A stretch of 47,381 nucleotides of DNA from an uncultured Anaeroplasmataceae bacterium (lineage in GTDB: Bacteria > Bacillota_I > Bacilli_A > Acholeplasmatales > Anaeroplasmataceae): assembly GCA_949840955.1 (NCBI GenBank), contig CATKXV010000004.1, positions 127,804 through 175,184 of the forward strand, in the 5' to 3' direction. The notes beneath the pieces were generated by a model. It was given only the letters and a program-made list of their open reading frames with translations. It was not told the DNA's origin and did not search any database. The position numbers and the translations under genes are program-made. Below, in pieces: positions 1 to 7,579 of the stretch (positions are counted from its first letter, which is position 1; every line of letters begins with the position of its first letter).

Positions 1-493
1 ATTCACTTGGACACCACTTACCACCCGATTTTACAGGAACTACATATGGACTTATTTTTAATAGCTCCTCCCATAATGCATTGGAAACCTTAGATTGCTT
101 GACCTCTCTCCATAAATCTCCAGAGCCGTCTAGAATTCCATATCCCGTTATTGCAATATTTTGGCAATGGTCTGCTGTAATAGGGGAGGTAGCTCTAATT
201 CTTTTTTCTCCCTCATATTCTGTCCAAATTAAGGGATACTCCTCCTTTGATTTTGTAAATTTTACAAACGCATTTTGATCTAATACCAGATGAACATTAT
301 CCTTTAATTCAATAGGCCCTGTAAGGTAATAGCCTGAGGGAATAAAAACTCTTCCTCCACCTTGCTTCGAGCATAAATCAATAGTTCTTTGAAAGGCTTC
401 CCTATTATTATACTGCAGGGAGGATTGTGCTCCAAAGTTTAAAACATTATACTCAGCATCTAGAAATGATGGTCTTTTAACATGGATATTCAT
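1..493 (-). CDS. GH28 polygalacturonase-like enzyme, N-terminal part (runs off left edge)
   Basis: The reading frame starts at the ATG at 491-493 and stays open for 164 codons to the window edge, so only the N-terminal part is visible. After a short lead it has the start of a right-handed beta-helix: FGAQ near residue 21, then GGGRVFIPSG and YLTGPIELK, all typical of the GH28/pectate-lyase fold. GILDGSG followed by W-REVK resembles the region preceding the catalytic core in bacterial galacturonases. The catalytic Asp/His motifs lie outside the window. No signal peptide is visible, so a cytoplasmic enzyme acting on imported oligogalacturonides is inferred. The start lies 3 bases after the stop of the GH43 gene, which indicates translational coupling in one operon. 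Confidence 0.8.
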   Translation of the reverse strand, partial: MNIHVKRPSFLDAEYNVLNFGAQSSLQYNNREAFQRTIDLCSKQGGGRVFIPSGYYLTGPIELKDNVHLVLDQNAFVKFTKSKEEYPLIWTEYEGEKRIRATSPITADHCQNIAITGYGILDGSGDLWREVKQSKVSNALWEELLKISPYVVPVKSGGKWCPSE

Positions 494-496
494 AAG

Positions 497-1975
497 CTAA
501 GCGTTCTTCTTTTCTACTCTGAAATAATCAAATGTAGCCTTTCCTCCTTGAGTAAGACCCTTTGCATAGATACCATACTTTCCACCAATCCAGCGTCCTG
601 GAGTAGCTGTAAATTGATATGGTAGCTTGATGTCATCTAATCCAAATTGATATTGGTCTGGTCCAGTATATTCAAGGGTAAAGAGAATGGTTTCCTTAGA
701 GTAAGGCTGCTCAAATAGTACCTCATCCATAGCTTGCTTAAATTTACCTTGTCGAATTTGAAAATAATTTTCATTATTCCTACGTGTAATACAAGCATAA
801 GCATAGCTACTTCCCATATAGCATAGACCTACCTCATCCCCATCATGAATTAAATTTAGATGACATTTTGTTTGAATGGTAAAGGAATATAGGGCTAGCT
901 TTGTTAAAAATAAATTTGGCGTAAGATTTAATGCATGGTAGGCTTCCTCATCAAAGTAGGAACAATATAAGGTTAGTCCATGATCTACATCATACCAATG
1001 TCCTGTTTTATTTGCTGGAGTTTGCCATATAAAAGAAAGCTCTTTTCCTACAAATTCATCAGAAACTGGAATGGTATAATCTGATTTTTCATCTATCAAA
1101 TAATCACATACCTCATAAGGTATTCCTGGTAATAATGGATCTCCTATTTTCCCACATACAGGCCAATCCTCTAGCCACTGTACAGGCTGTAAATGCACAA
1201 CCCTTCCATAGGCCTTCATATCCTGAAAATGAAGAAATGCCCAATGCTCTTCATCAATATCAACCAATGCTCCCTGGTGAGGTCCATTGGTCTTAGATGC
1301 TCCTTGCATCATCACAATTTTTTCCTCATATGGACCATAGATATTTTTACTTCTTAAGCATACCTGCCAGCCAGTCTTTACACTACCAGCAGGTGCCATA
1401 ATGTAATAATAATCATTTCTTTTATAGAACTTAGGTCCTTCAATGGTTGGCTGAGTATAATGGCCATCAAACACTATTTTGTAGTCAGTTAGCTTTCTTT
1501 TTAAATCGGGACTTACCTCATATACACCAAGCATAGAGTTAAACCCTATTCTACTTTTGGCAAAGCCAACGACCAAATAACACTTATCGCCATCCCAGAT
1601 TGGACATGGATCAATGACTCCATTCGCTTCAAATAGGCACCATAGAGGAGACCAATCTCCCTTTTCTATATCTGTACAAGAGGAAATGAATATTCCTTCA
1701 TCTGGAAAAGGGATTATAGCATAAAAAAGCCCATTATGATATCGCAAAGAGGGTGCCCATGCCCCATCTCCATGACAAACCTTATTATACCGTTCAAAAG
1801 GGAGTTTATCGAATACGTAATTTATAATTTTCCAATCTACTAAATTCTTACTTTTTAATACAGGAACCCCTGGAACATGATTAAAGCTGGAAGCTATCAT
1901 ATAGTAAGAATCTTTATAGCGAATGGCATCTGGATCACTATAATCAGATAATATTACAGGATTTTCAAATTTCAT
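497..1975 (-). CDS. GH43 glycoside hydrolase (beta-xylosidase / alpha-L-arabinofuranosidase type)
   Basis: This 492-aa protein has a five-bladed GH43 propeller followed by a C-terminal beta-sandwich of the GH43 C2 / DUF1349 type (about residues 310-490). The expected catalytic residues are visible: base Asp14 in SDPD, pKa-modulating Asp122 in VIDPCP, and acid Glu179 in IEGPKF. The GPHQGALVD motif is common in beta-xylosidase/arabinofuranosidase branches. There is no signal peptide, so the enzyme is probably cytoplasmic and trims xylose or arabinose from imported pectic oligosaccharides. It is the first gene of a two-gene unit with the GH28 gene at the left edge. The exact substrate cannot be read from sequence. 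No Shine-Dalgarno sequence lies next to the ATG; the nearest AAAGGA is about 30 nt upstream. Confidence 0.88.
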   Translation of the reverse strand: MKFENPVILSDYSDPDAIRYKDSYYMIASSFNHVPGVPVLKSKNLVDWKIINYVFDKLPFERYNKVCHGDGAWAPSLRYHNGLFYAIIPFPDEGIFISSCTDIEKGDWSPLWCLFEANGVIDPCPIWDGDKCYLVVGFAKSRIGFNSMLGVYEVSPDLKRKLTDYKIVFDGHYTQPTIEGPKFYKRNDYYYIMAPAGSVKTGWQVCLRSKNIYGPYEEKIVMMQGASKTNGPHQGALVDIDEEHWAFLHFQDMKAYGRVVHLQPVQWLEDWPVCGKIGDPLLPGIPYEVCDYLIDEKSDYTIPVSDEFVGKELSFIWQTPANKTGHWYDVDHGLTLYCSYFDEEAYHALNLTPNLFLTKLALYSFTIQTKCHLNLIHDGDEVGLCYMGSSYAYACITRRNNENYFQIRQGKFKQAMDEVLFEQPYSKETILFTLEYTGPDQYQFGLDDIKLPYQFTATPGRWIGGKYGIYAKGLTQGGKATFDYFRVEKKNA

Positions 1976-2034
1976 TTTTTCAATTTATATATTTTTTAAA
2001 AATATATTTTCCTTTCTAAATCATTAACATCTAT

Positions 2035-2064
2035 ATTATATCACATGCGAGTCTAAGACTGCAA
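2035..2064 (-). promoter_or_regulatory. Predicted sigma-A promoter for the GH43-GH28 unit
   Basis: On the minus strand a TATAAT (+ coordinates 2035-2040) is preceded by TGA, giving an extended -10, with TTGCAG 18 bp further upstream (2059-2064). It lies between the terminator of the upstream ABC operon and the GH43 start, so the GH43-GH28 pair is probably its own transcription unit with a leader of about 50 nt. Confidence 0.55.
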
Positions 2065-2075
2065 CTCCACGAAAT

Positions 2076-2113
2076 GAAAAAACTAAGAGCTATCCATATC
2101 CAGCTCTTAGTCA
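2076..2113 (-). terminator. Rho-independent terminator of the pectin ABC-transporter operon
   Basis: An inverted repeat with arms ACTAAGAGCT / AGCTCTTAGT is followed on the minus strand by TTTTTT (plus-strand A-run ending at 2082). It starts just after the stop of the GH28 gene at 2124 and ends the long operon. Confidence 0.85.
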
Positions 2114-2123
2114 AATCATCATT

Positions 2124-3674
2124 TTAATTGCGTTTAAAATTTTCCACAGCTACGCTTTCTACTTCTTCATTTTGTAAATCATGGAAAATTACGTTTTTCA
2201 AATCCACATGCTTTACATATTGGAAAATTAGTCCTCTGCCACTCATTTTCTCCAAGCCATCCATCATAGCTGGTAAGCCAACTTGAGGATTCTTTGAGTA
2301 AGTAAAGCTTATATTTTCTAAGGATATAGATTCAATAGGCTGTTCAGGCAATCCAAAGAATGTACCAGCAGCTACATTTACATTTTCACACTCTATATCC
2401 TTAAATTTAAATTTTCCTAAATAAGGCGTGCGATCATCAACAGGAAGTTTTTCTTTGGAATAAACATACTCTGTATGTCCGTCTGGATCACAATAATAAA
2501 ACATATTTACAACAAGAGGAGTTAAAACCTCATTCATTTTTATATTTTCAAAGGTAATACCATCAATAATGGCATCTTTCCCTCTGCCTCTTCTAGTTTT
2601 AATACGTAATCCTCTATCTGTTTGATTAAAATAACATTGAGAAACCTCTATATTTTTAATTCCACCAGACATTTCACTTCCTAAAACGACAGCTCCATGA
2701 CCAAAGTTCATTGAACAATTTCTTATTACAAAATTTTCAGAAGGCTTTTTATATTTTCTGCCCATAAAAATTTTTCCCGCTTTGATTGCTATACAATCAT
2801 CTCCTACAGAAAAATGTACACCGATGATATCAACATTCTTACAGGATTCAGGATCACAGCCATCTGTATTAGGAGAGTTTTTCGGATTAATCAATTTCAA
2901 ATCTAAAAATTTTAAATCCTCAGAGAAATAGGGATGAAGATTCCATGAAGGGGTGTTGGTAAATGTAACACCTTGAAGACATACATTTTTGCAATGATTC
3001 AAAAATAGGCCTCTTGGTCTCCATGCCAGCTTTTTATCTCGGACATTAATCCACCAATCTGAGTTTTGAGCATTTCCATCGATAATACCTTGTCCAATGA
3101 TATTCACATTTTCAACATGAATTCCAGTAATGATACTTGCAAAACAATCAATCGGATTTCCTTCCCAGGAGCCTAGGTTATATTCATCCTTTTCATCAGA
3201 GGTATAGGTCATACCTGGTAATATAGGATAATGGTTGCGATCAATATCTCCGATTAAAAGGGCACCCTTTGCTACCTCAATAGTAATATTGCTTTTAAGG
3301 AATAGTGGTCCTGTATAATATTCCCCCTTAGGAAAATATACTCTTCCTCCATCGGGACAGGATAGAATACAACCCTGAATATGAGCCGTATCTATGGTTT
3401 TCCCATCACCTTTAGCACCGAAATCCTTCACATTTAAGCATACATATTCCTTATCCGTCTCAAAAGTTAGCCTTTCCTTAATTCCGTCTACCTCTAATAA
3501 AAGCTGATAAGCGGTTGAAGGGGTTAAGGAAAAGATGCTTACAACATTTTTATTATCCTCAAGGTATAATGTATCATTTAAAAATAATTTATATTTTTGG
3601 GTTGTACAAATATCCTTATTCTCTAATTCAATTGTAACACTAGTAGAGCTTTTAAATAAAATATGAAATTTCAT
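2124..3674 (-). CDS. GH28 polygalacturonase / exo-galacturonosidase
   Basis: This 516-aa protein has an N-terminal fibronectin-III-like domain (about 1-75) and then a beta-helix starting at VKDFGAKGDG (82-91). All GH28 signature motifs are intact: NTDG at 269-272, GDD at 291-293 in SVGDDCIAIK, GHG at 325-327 and RIK at 357-359, which supply the catalytic aspartates and substrate-binding residues. The FnIII-GH28 layout is common in exo-acting galacturonases. There is no signal peptide, so it is inferred to hydrolyse imported oligogalacturonides in the cytoplasm. It is the last gene of the ABC operon, overlaps the preceding membrane-protein gene by one base, and is followed by a terminator. Confidence 0.92.
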   Translation of the reverse strand: MKFHILFKSSTSVTIELENKDICTTQKYKLFLNDTLYLEDNKNVVSIFSLTPSTAYQLLLEVDGIKERLTFETDKEYVCLNVKDFGAKGDGKTIDTAHIQGCILSCPDGGRVYFPKGEYYTGPLFLKSNITIEVAKGALLIGDIDRNHYPILPGMTYTSDEKDEYNLGSWEGNPIDCFASIITGIHVENVNIIGQGIIDGNAQNSDWWINVRDKKLAWRPRGLFLNHCKNVCLQGVTFTNTPSWNLHPYFSEDLKFLDLKLINPKNSPNTDGCDPESCKNVDIIGVHFSVGDDCIAIKAGKIFMGRKYKKPSENFVIRNCSMNFGHGAVVLGSEMSGGIKNIEVSQCYFNQTDRGLRIKTRRGRGKDAIIDGITFENIKMNEVLTPLVVNMFYYCDPDGHTEYVYSKEKLPVDDRTPYLGKFKFKDIECENVNVAAGTFFGLPEQPIESISLENISFTYSKNPQVGLPAMMDGLEKMSGRGLIFQYVKHVDLKNVIFHDLQNEEVESVAVENFKRN

Positions 3675-4267
3675 TAGGCAAGTTCTCCTTCCATCTGTCT
3701 CTTATATTTAACTCTTTTGGATATATAACAAATTAAATTTTTAATATATACAAAAGCATAGTCTATCGCAATTAAACAAAGGGCATAGCTAAATGGCTCA
3801 ATACCCATACCCTTAGCCGTACCAAATAAATCTGGAATTAAATGCTTAGAACTCAAAAAATTCACCACAAAAAACATAATGATAGATAAAACTCCATAGT
3901 AAAGCAATGAAGCAAAAAATGATAGAATTCCACCAAAGTTTATCATATGAAATTGCTTCGTATTATTCACCCGGCTATACATCATTCTTATAATAGGACG
4001 TATTATATAATTATTAACCAAAGCCAACCCTAAGCCTATCATTATAATTAAGGCTATACTGCTAGCCATAGCAGCATATGGATCCTCCATATTGGATTGA
4101 GAATAGTCAAAGCCTAAAGATATTCCTCCTACTGCCATAAAGAAAACGGCAGCCGCAGCTGCCCAGTATTTCAGTACGAGAATAGTAAGCCAAGATGGAA
4201 TTTTAGTAATTCTATCGACCTTTTTAGGATCAATTTCATTCATATCTTGTTTCTCGTTTTTTTTCAT
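3674..4267 (-). CDS. Unrecognised four-helix membrane protein in pectin ABC operon
   Basis: This 197-aa protein is not recognised. Four hydrophobic stretches stand out at about residues 28-50, 65-87, 108-135 and 155-176; both ends are charged and probably cytoplasmic. The only marked motif is NNYIIRPIIRMMYSR after the second helix. It overlaps its neighbours by single bases (stop-start TAATG type) on both sides, which indicates tight coupling with the 206-aa membrane protein and the GH28. From context it may be an accessory part of, or regulator for, the oligosaccharide importer. This is inference only. Confidence 0.75.
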   Translation of the reverse strand: MKKNEKQDMNEIDPKKVDRITKIPSWLTILVLKYWAAAAAVFFMAVGGISLGFDYSQSNMEDPYAAMASSIALIIMIGLGLALVNNYIIRPIIRMMYSRVNNTKQFHMINFGGILSFFASLLYYGVLSIIMFFVVNFLSSKHLIPDLFGTAKGMGIEPFSYALCLIAIDYAFVYIKNLICYISKRVKYKRQMEGELA

Positions 4268-4887
4268 TATCTATTTACCTCAACATAGCTTCGATCATAA
4301 CGTAGCCAGCCTAAGACACAACCAGCAATAGATAAAACCATAGATCCTCCAACAGATAAGAAACACATAATATAATTGATATCAAATGAGAAATCAGGTA
4401 AAGCTAATTGACTGCTGTATACAAGCATAAGGAAATAAACAACAGCATAAATATAAGCAATACCAAATACAACTATAAATGAAGATAAAATTGTTGCAAG
4501 AACTACTGACTTTTTATTTTTCTTTCCAGACATTGAAACTGCAGAAAAGATATTCAAAATTCCAAACAACATCAATGCAAATAATACAATAGCACTGTAA
4601 TCAAAAGGCATTCCTGGATAATTTACATCTCCAGCCGAATAAGATAATTGTACTACTACACTATAGTGAAAATTCAAGAAAAAGCCTAATAACAACCCTG
4701 GAATAGCAATAAGTAAAGCAGGTAACTTCATATTGTTATATTTAAAGGATTCTTTAAAGTTCAAGAAAATATCAAGTATATATTTTCCAAACATTTTTAA
4801 AATTTTAAGAAACTTATTTTCTTCATTATTATCATTACTATCTTTTAAGGAAGTTTCTTCTTTAACTTCTAATTTATTTTCTTCCAT
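4267..4887 (-). CDS. Unrecognised four-helix membrane protein in pectin ABC operon
   Basis: This 206-aa protein has a strongly acidic, Asn/Glu-rich N-terminus of about 25 residues, an amphipathic stretch (FLKILKMFGKYILDIF), and then four predicted membrane helices at about 54-77, 98-118, 129-157 and 170-194. No family is recognised. A strong AGGAGG-like site precedes the start, and it begins just 12 bases after the ATPase stop. Its position between the ATPase and another membrane protein suggests a partner of the transporter, but no domain shows this. Confidence 0.75.
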   Translation of the reverse strand: MEENKLEVKEETSLKDSNDNNEENKFLKILKMFGKYILDIFLNFKESFKYNNMKLPALLIAIPGLLLGFFLNFHYSVVVQLSYSAGDVNYPGMPFDYSAIVLFALMLFGILNIFSAVSMSGKKNKKSVVLATILSSFIVVFGIAYIYAVVYFLMLVYSSQLALPDFSFDINYIMCFLSVGGSMVLSIAGCVLGWLRYDRSYVEVNR

Positions 4888-4899
4888 ATATAAACCTCC

Positions 4900-6063
4900 T
4901 TAACGTATTCTCATCGTTGTTTCAATATCAAAGAAATGAATCTTTTCCATATCAAAACAAGCCTTAATGGTCTTCAAATCATTTAATGGTTTCCTTGAGT
5001 AAACCTTAGCGATGATATTTTCACCACCAAAATATCCATAAATCAAGGTGTAAGCACCTAAGAATTCTGTATAATCCACCTCTAATTCAAATGTAGAGCT
5101 AGGATTTTCACTCAATGAAGCATCATCAATAGCAATATACTCACTTCTAGAAGCCATTACTACTTGTTTGCCAGCATAATCCTTTAATATTTCAGATTGG
5201 TGCTTTGTTAACTTTAATTTGCTTCCAGATGTATGCTCAAAATATTTTAAATCTGAGGAAATCGTTCCATTTGCAAAATTCATTGGTGGAGTTCCGATAA
5301 AGCCTGCAACAAATAGATTTTCAGGATTATCAAACATTTCCTTAGGTGTAGCTATCTGTTGAACATATCCTTCATTCATAACAACAATTCGAGAAGCTAA
5401 AGTTAAAGCCTCAATTTGATCGTGGGTTACATATAGGAATGTTGAATTCAAACGATCATGTAATAGCATTAATTCCTTACGCATAGTACCACGTAATTTT
5501 GCATCCAAATTGGATAGTGGCTCATCTAATAGGAATACCACTGGATCACGTACAATAGCTCGACCACACGCAACACGTTGTCTTTGTCCACCAGATAATT
5601 CCTTTGGTTTTCTATTTAGATATGGAACCAAGCCCAATATTTCAGCAGCTTGCATTACTCTTTTATGGATTTCAATTGGATCAACCTTACGTATTGTTAG
5701 GGAAAATGCCATATTTTGATAAACTGTCATATGAGCATATAAGGCATAATTTTGAAACACCATTGCGATATCTCTATCCTTTGGAGCCACATCATTAACA
5801 CGCTTACCATTAATAAATAGATCTCCAGAAGATATTTCTTCAAGTCCTGCGACCATTCTTAGTGTGGTTGATTTTCCACATCCAGATGGACCAGCAAGTA
5901 CAATAAATTCGCCCTTTTCAATCTCTATATTAAAATCATATACGGCATGAAATCCATTGGGATATACTTTATTTACGTCTTTTAATATGACATCATATTT
6001 TTCGAAGTCGTAATTCATTTCGTCATTTTCATTTTCTAAAACAACGTCTTTTTCTTCCATCAT
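4900..6063 (-). CDS. Sugar ABC transporter ATPase, MalK/UgpC/MsmX type
   Basis: This 387-aa protein has the full ABC set: Walker A GPSGCGKST (58-66), Q-loop Gln104, signature LSGGQ (156-160), Walker B VVFLLDE (175-181) and H-loop His214. An OB-fold-like regulatory region from about 240 to the end is typical of CUT1 ATPases. It should energise the permease pair encoded upstream in the same operon. An acidic N-terminal extension of about 22 residues precedes the usual start. A GGGGG ribosome site lies before two consecutive ATG codons, so either could initiate. The gene sits between two pairs of unrecognised membrane-protein genes, which is unusual for such operons. Confidence 0.93.
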   Translation of the reverse strand: MMEEKDVVLENENDEMNYDFEKYDVILKDVNKVYPNGFHAVYDFNIEIEKGEFIVLAGPSGCGKSTTLRMVAGLEEISSGDLFINGKRVNDVAPKDRDIAMVFQNYALYAHMTVYQNMAFSLTIRKVDPIEIHKRVMQAAEILGLVPYLNRKPKELSGGQRQRVACGRAIVRDPVVFLLDEPLSNLDAKLRGTMRKELMLLHDRLNSTFLYVTHDQIEALTLASRIVVMNEGYVQQIATPKEMFDNPENLFVAGFIGTPPMNFANGTISSDLKYFEHTSGSKLKLTKHQSEILKDYAGKQVVMASRSEYIAIDDASLSENPSSTFELEVDYTEFLGAYTLIYGYFGGENIIAKVYSRKPLNDLKTIKACFDMEKIHFFDIETTMRIR

Positions 6064-6073
6064 GATACCCCCT

Positions 6074-6754
6074 TTAATCCTTTTTTCTAATGCTTTCCAT
6101 ATAAGTGCTTAATTTATTTGAACGAACAAGTCCAACTACTCCAGCACTAATAAATAATAAAGCAGCACATACAAATAAAACCATAGCAAATATAGCTCTA
6201 AAGTTTCCATCAGCAGGTAACCAATTGACATTTCCAGCATTTCCTTTATAGTAATCTGTAATTGTAGCTCCTAAATAATTTGAACAATCATTAACAATCT
6301 CCTGCTGAGCCTCTTGAACACCTGCATCAAAAGCATAATTTGGATTTTCTTTTAATTTTTCTTGAAGATCATTCAGCCAAGTTTGGGCTGGAAGAAATTT
6401 ATTAAAATAAATCATTAACTGTAATGGAACCCATAAGATTCTTAAAGCACATACGCTACCAATACAAATCAAAGATATAGATGCTTGCTTAGAATATGCT
6501 TTTGCCTTTTCACAAGACAAGAATCCGAATAATAGGATTACAATATTTAATAATATTTTAACAATTACTAAGACAGTAGTTGGTTGAAAACTATTTAAGC
6601 AAATAAAAGATCCAAAAATACTGAATCCAATAGCACCAAAGCCTAACCAATAGGTTAAGGAATTCGCTCTATAGCGTAGCATCTCTGACTTTATATGACG
6701 AACTTCTTCAGGTGTCATATCTAAAGACGCTTGATTTTCTAGTTCATTAGTCAT
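6074..6754 (-). CDS. Unrecognised four-helix membrane protein with large outer loop
   Basis: This 226-aa protein has membrane helices at about 33-53, 58-79, 88-115 and 187-210. Between helices 3 and 4 lies a roughly 70-residue polar loop (TWLNDLQEKL and following residues) that would face outside if the N-terminus is inside. No family is recognised. The start overlaps the previous gene by 8 bases, so it is translationally coupled to the 245-aa membrane protein, which also has one large loop. Together they may form a pair associated with the importer. Confidence 0.72.
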   Translation of the reverse strand: MTNELENQASLDMTPEEVRHIKSEMLRYRANSLTYWLGFGAIGFSIFGSFICLNSFQPTTVLVIVKILLNIVILLFGFLSCEKAKAYSKQASISLICIGSVCALRILWVPLQLMIYFNKFLPAQTWLNDLQEKLKENPNYAFDAGVQEAQQEIVNDCSNYLGATITDYYKGNAGNVNWLPADGNFRAIFAMVLFVCAALLFISAGVVGLVRSNKLSTYMESIRKKD

Positions 6755-7484
6755 TGTTAGCTACCGCCCTTTCTATAATTTGAGTTCTTCTTTCCTTAGT
6801 CTCATTATACTTAAATACAGTATAAGCAATTATTAATGCAGAATATACAATCATAATAATAAATATTACTGTATAAATGATAAACGTTGTAGATGTACAA
6901 GAATATAGATCTGGTATTACTTCTGGATGCTGTGATGCGTATGTTGTAGTTGTTAGATTCTGTAGAACAGATACCCAATTTAACAAATCATAATTTGCAT
7001 TGAATCTCCCCATAAGAAGAGCATTTCTAATTAATAAAACAATATTAAATATAATAACTATAGCAGGAGAAACAATTCCTACAATTAAATTACTTTTATA
7101 ATATACTTTTCTGCTATGATTTGAAAATATAAACAAGGCAGCTACAGCAATCAAAGTCACTATACCTGAAATAACAATGAAATCATTTACTGATGCTAAA
7201 TTCTTTTGAAAATCATATACTGTTCGTGCTAAATCATCGGTAAAACCATTTGGATATACATCTTTAGCTTTTTCAAAACCTTGATAAACATTTAGATTTG
7301 TCAAACCCAACACATCATTACCATAATCCTGAGAAAATAATACTTTTCCATTTGAAATTTGATAAAAAACATGAACATGTGTATACTCAGTTGCATAAGC
7401 CACACATGAAATTAGTAAAGCAAAACCTAACACCAAAAAGATTATGAAAAAAATCTTACTATGATTAGAAAAAAATTTTTTCAC
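6747..7484 (-). CDS. Unrecognised four-helix membrane protein with large outer loop
   Basis: This 245-aa protein has a first helix at about 11-31, a loop of about 65 residues containing aromatic and acidic residues (VHVFYQISNGK, VYPNGFTDDLA), and helices at about 100-120, 130-152 and 198-222. No family is recognised. A clear AGGAGG-type site precedes the ATG. It is the first gene after the binding protein, separated from it by a stable hairpin, and is coupled to the 226-aa protein. A contribution to substrate capture or transporter assembly is possible but rests on location alone. Confidence 0.72.
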   Translation of the reverse strand: MKKFFSNHSKIFFIIFLVLGFALLISCVAYATEYTHVHVFYQISNGKVLFSQDYGNDVLGLTNLNVYQGFEKAKDVYPNGFTDDLARTVYDFQKNLASVNDFIVISGIVTLIAVAALFIFSNHSRKVYYKSNLIVGIVSPAIVIIFNIVLLIRNALLMGRFNANYDLLNWVSVLQNLTTTTYASQHPEVIPDLYSCTSTTFIIYTVIFIIMIVYSALIIAYTVFKYNETKERRTQIIERAVANND

Positions 7485-7513
7485 CTTTTAACCTCCTTTA
7501 TTAAGGTTATGAT

Positions 7514-7546
7514 ATGTTGGTGAAAGTGAAACACTTCCACCAACAT
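7514..7546 (-). other. Intercistronic hairpin behind the binding-protein gene
   Basis: An inverted repeat with arms ATGTTGGTG / CACCAACAT, extended by GAAGTG / CACTTT around a 3-nt loop, lies between the binding-protein stop and the next gene. There is no U-run, so it looks like a 3' stabilising or processing hairpin rather than a terminator. Such hairpins often keep binding-protein mRNA more abundant than permease mRNA. Confidence 0.7.
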
Positions 7547-7579
7547 CAATCATAAAAATTATTTTAAACGTTCATTCAA

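Noticed and set aside
81-278. Small plus-strand open frame at the left edge
   Set aside because: It is antisense to the GH28 gene, which has clear family motifs, and lacks a ribosome site.
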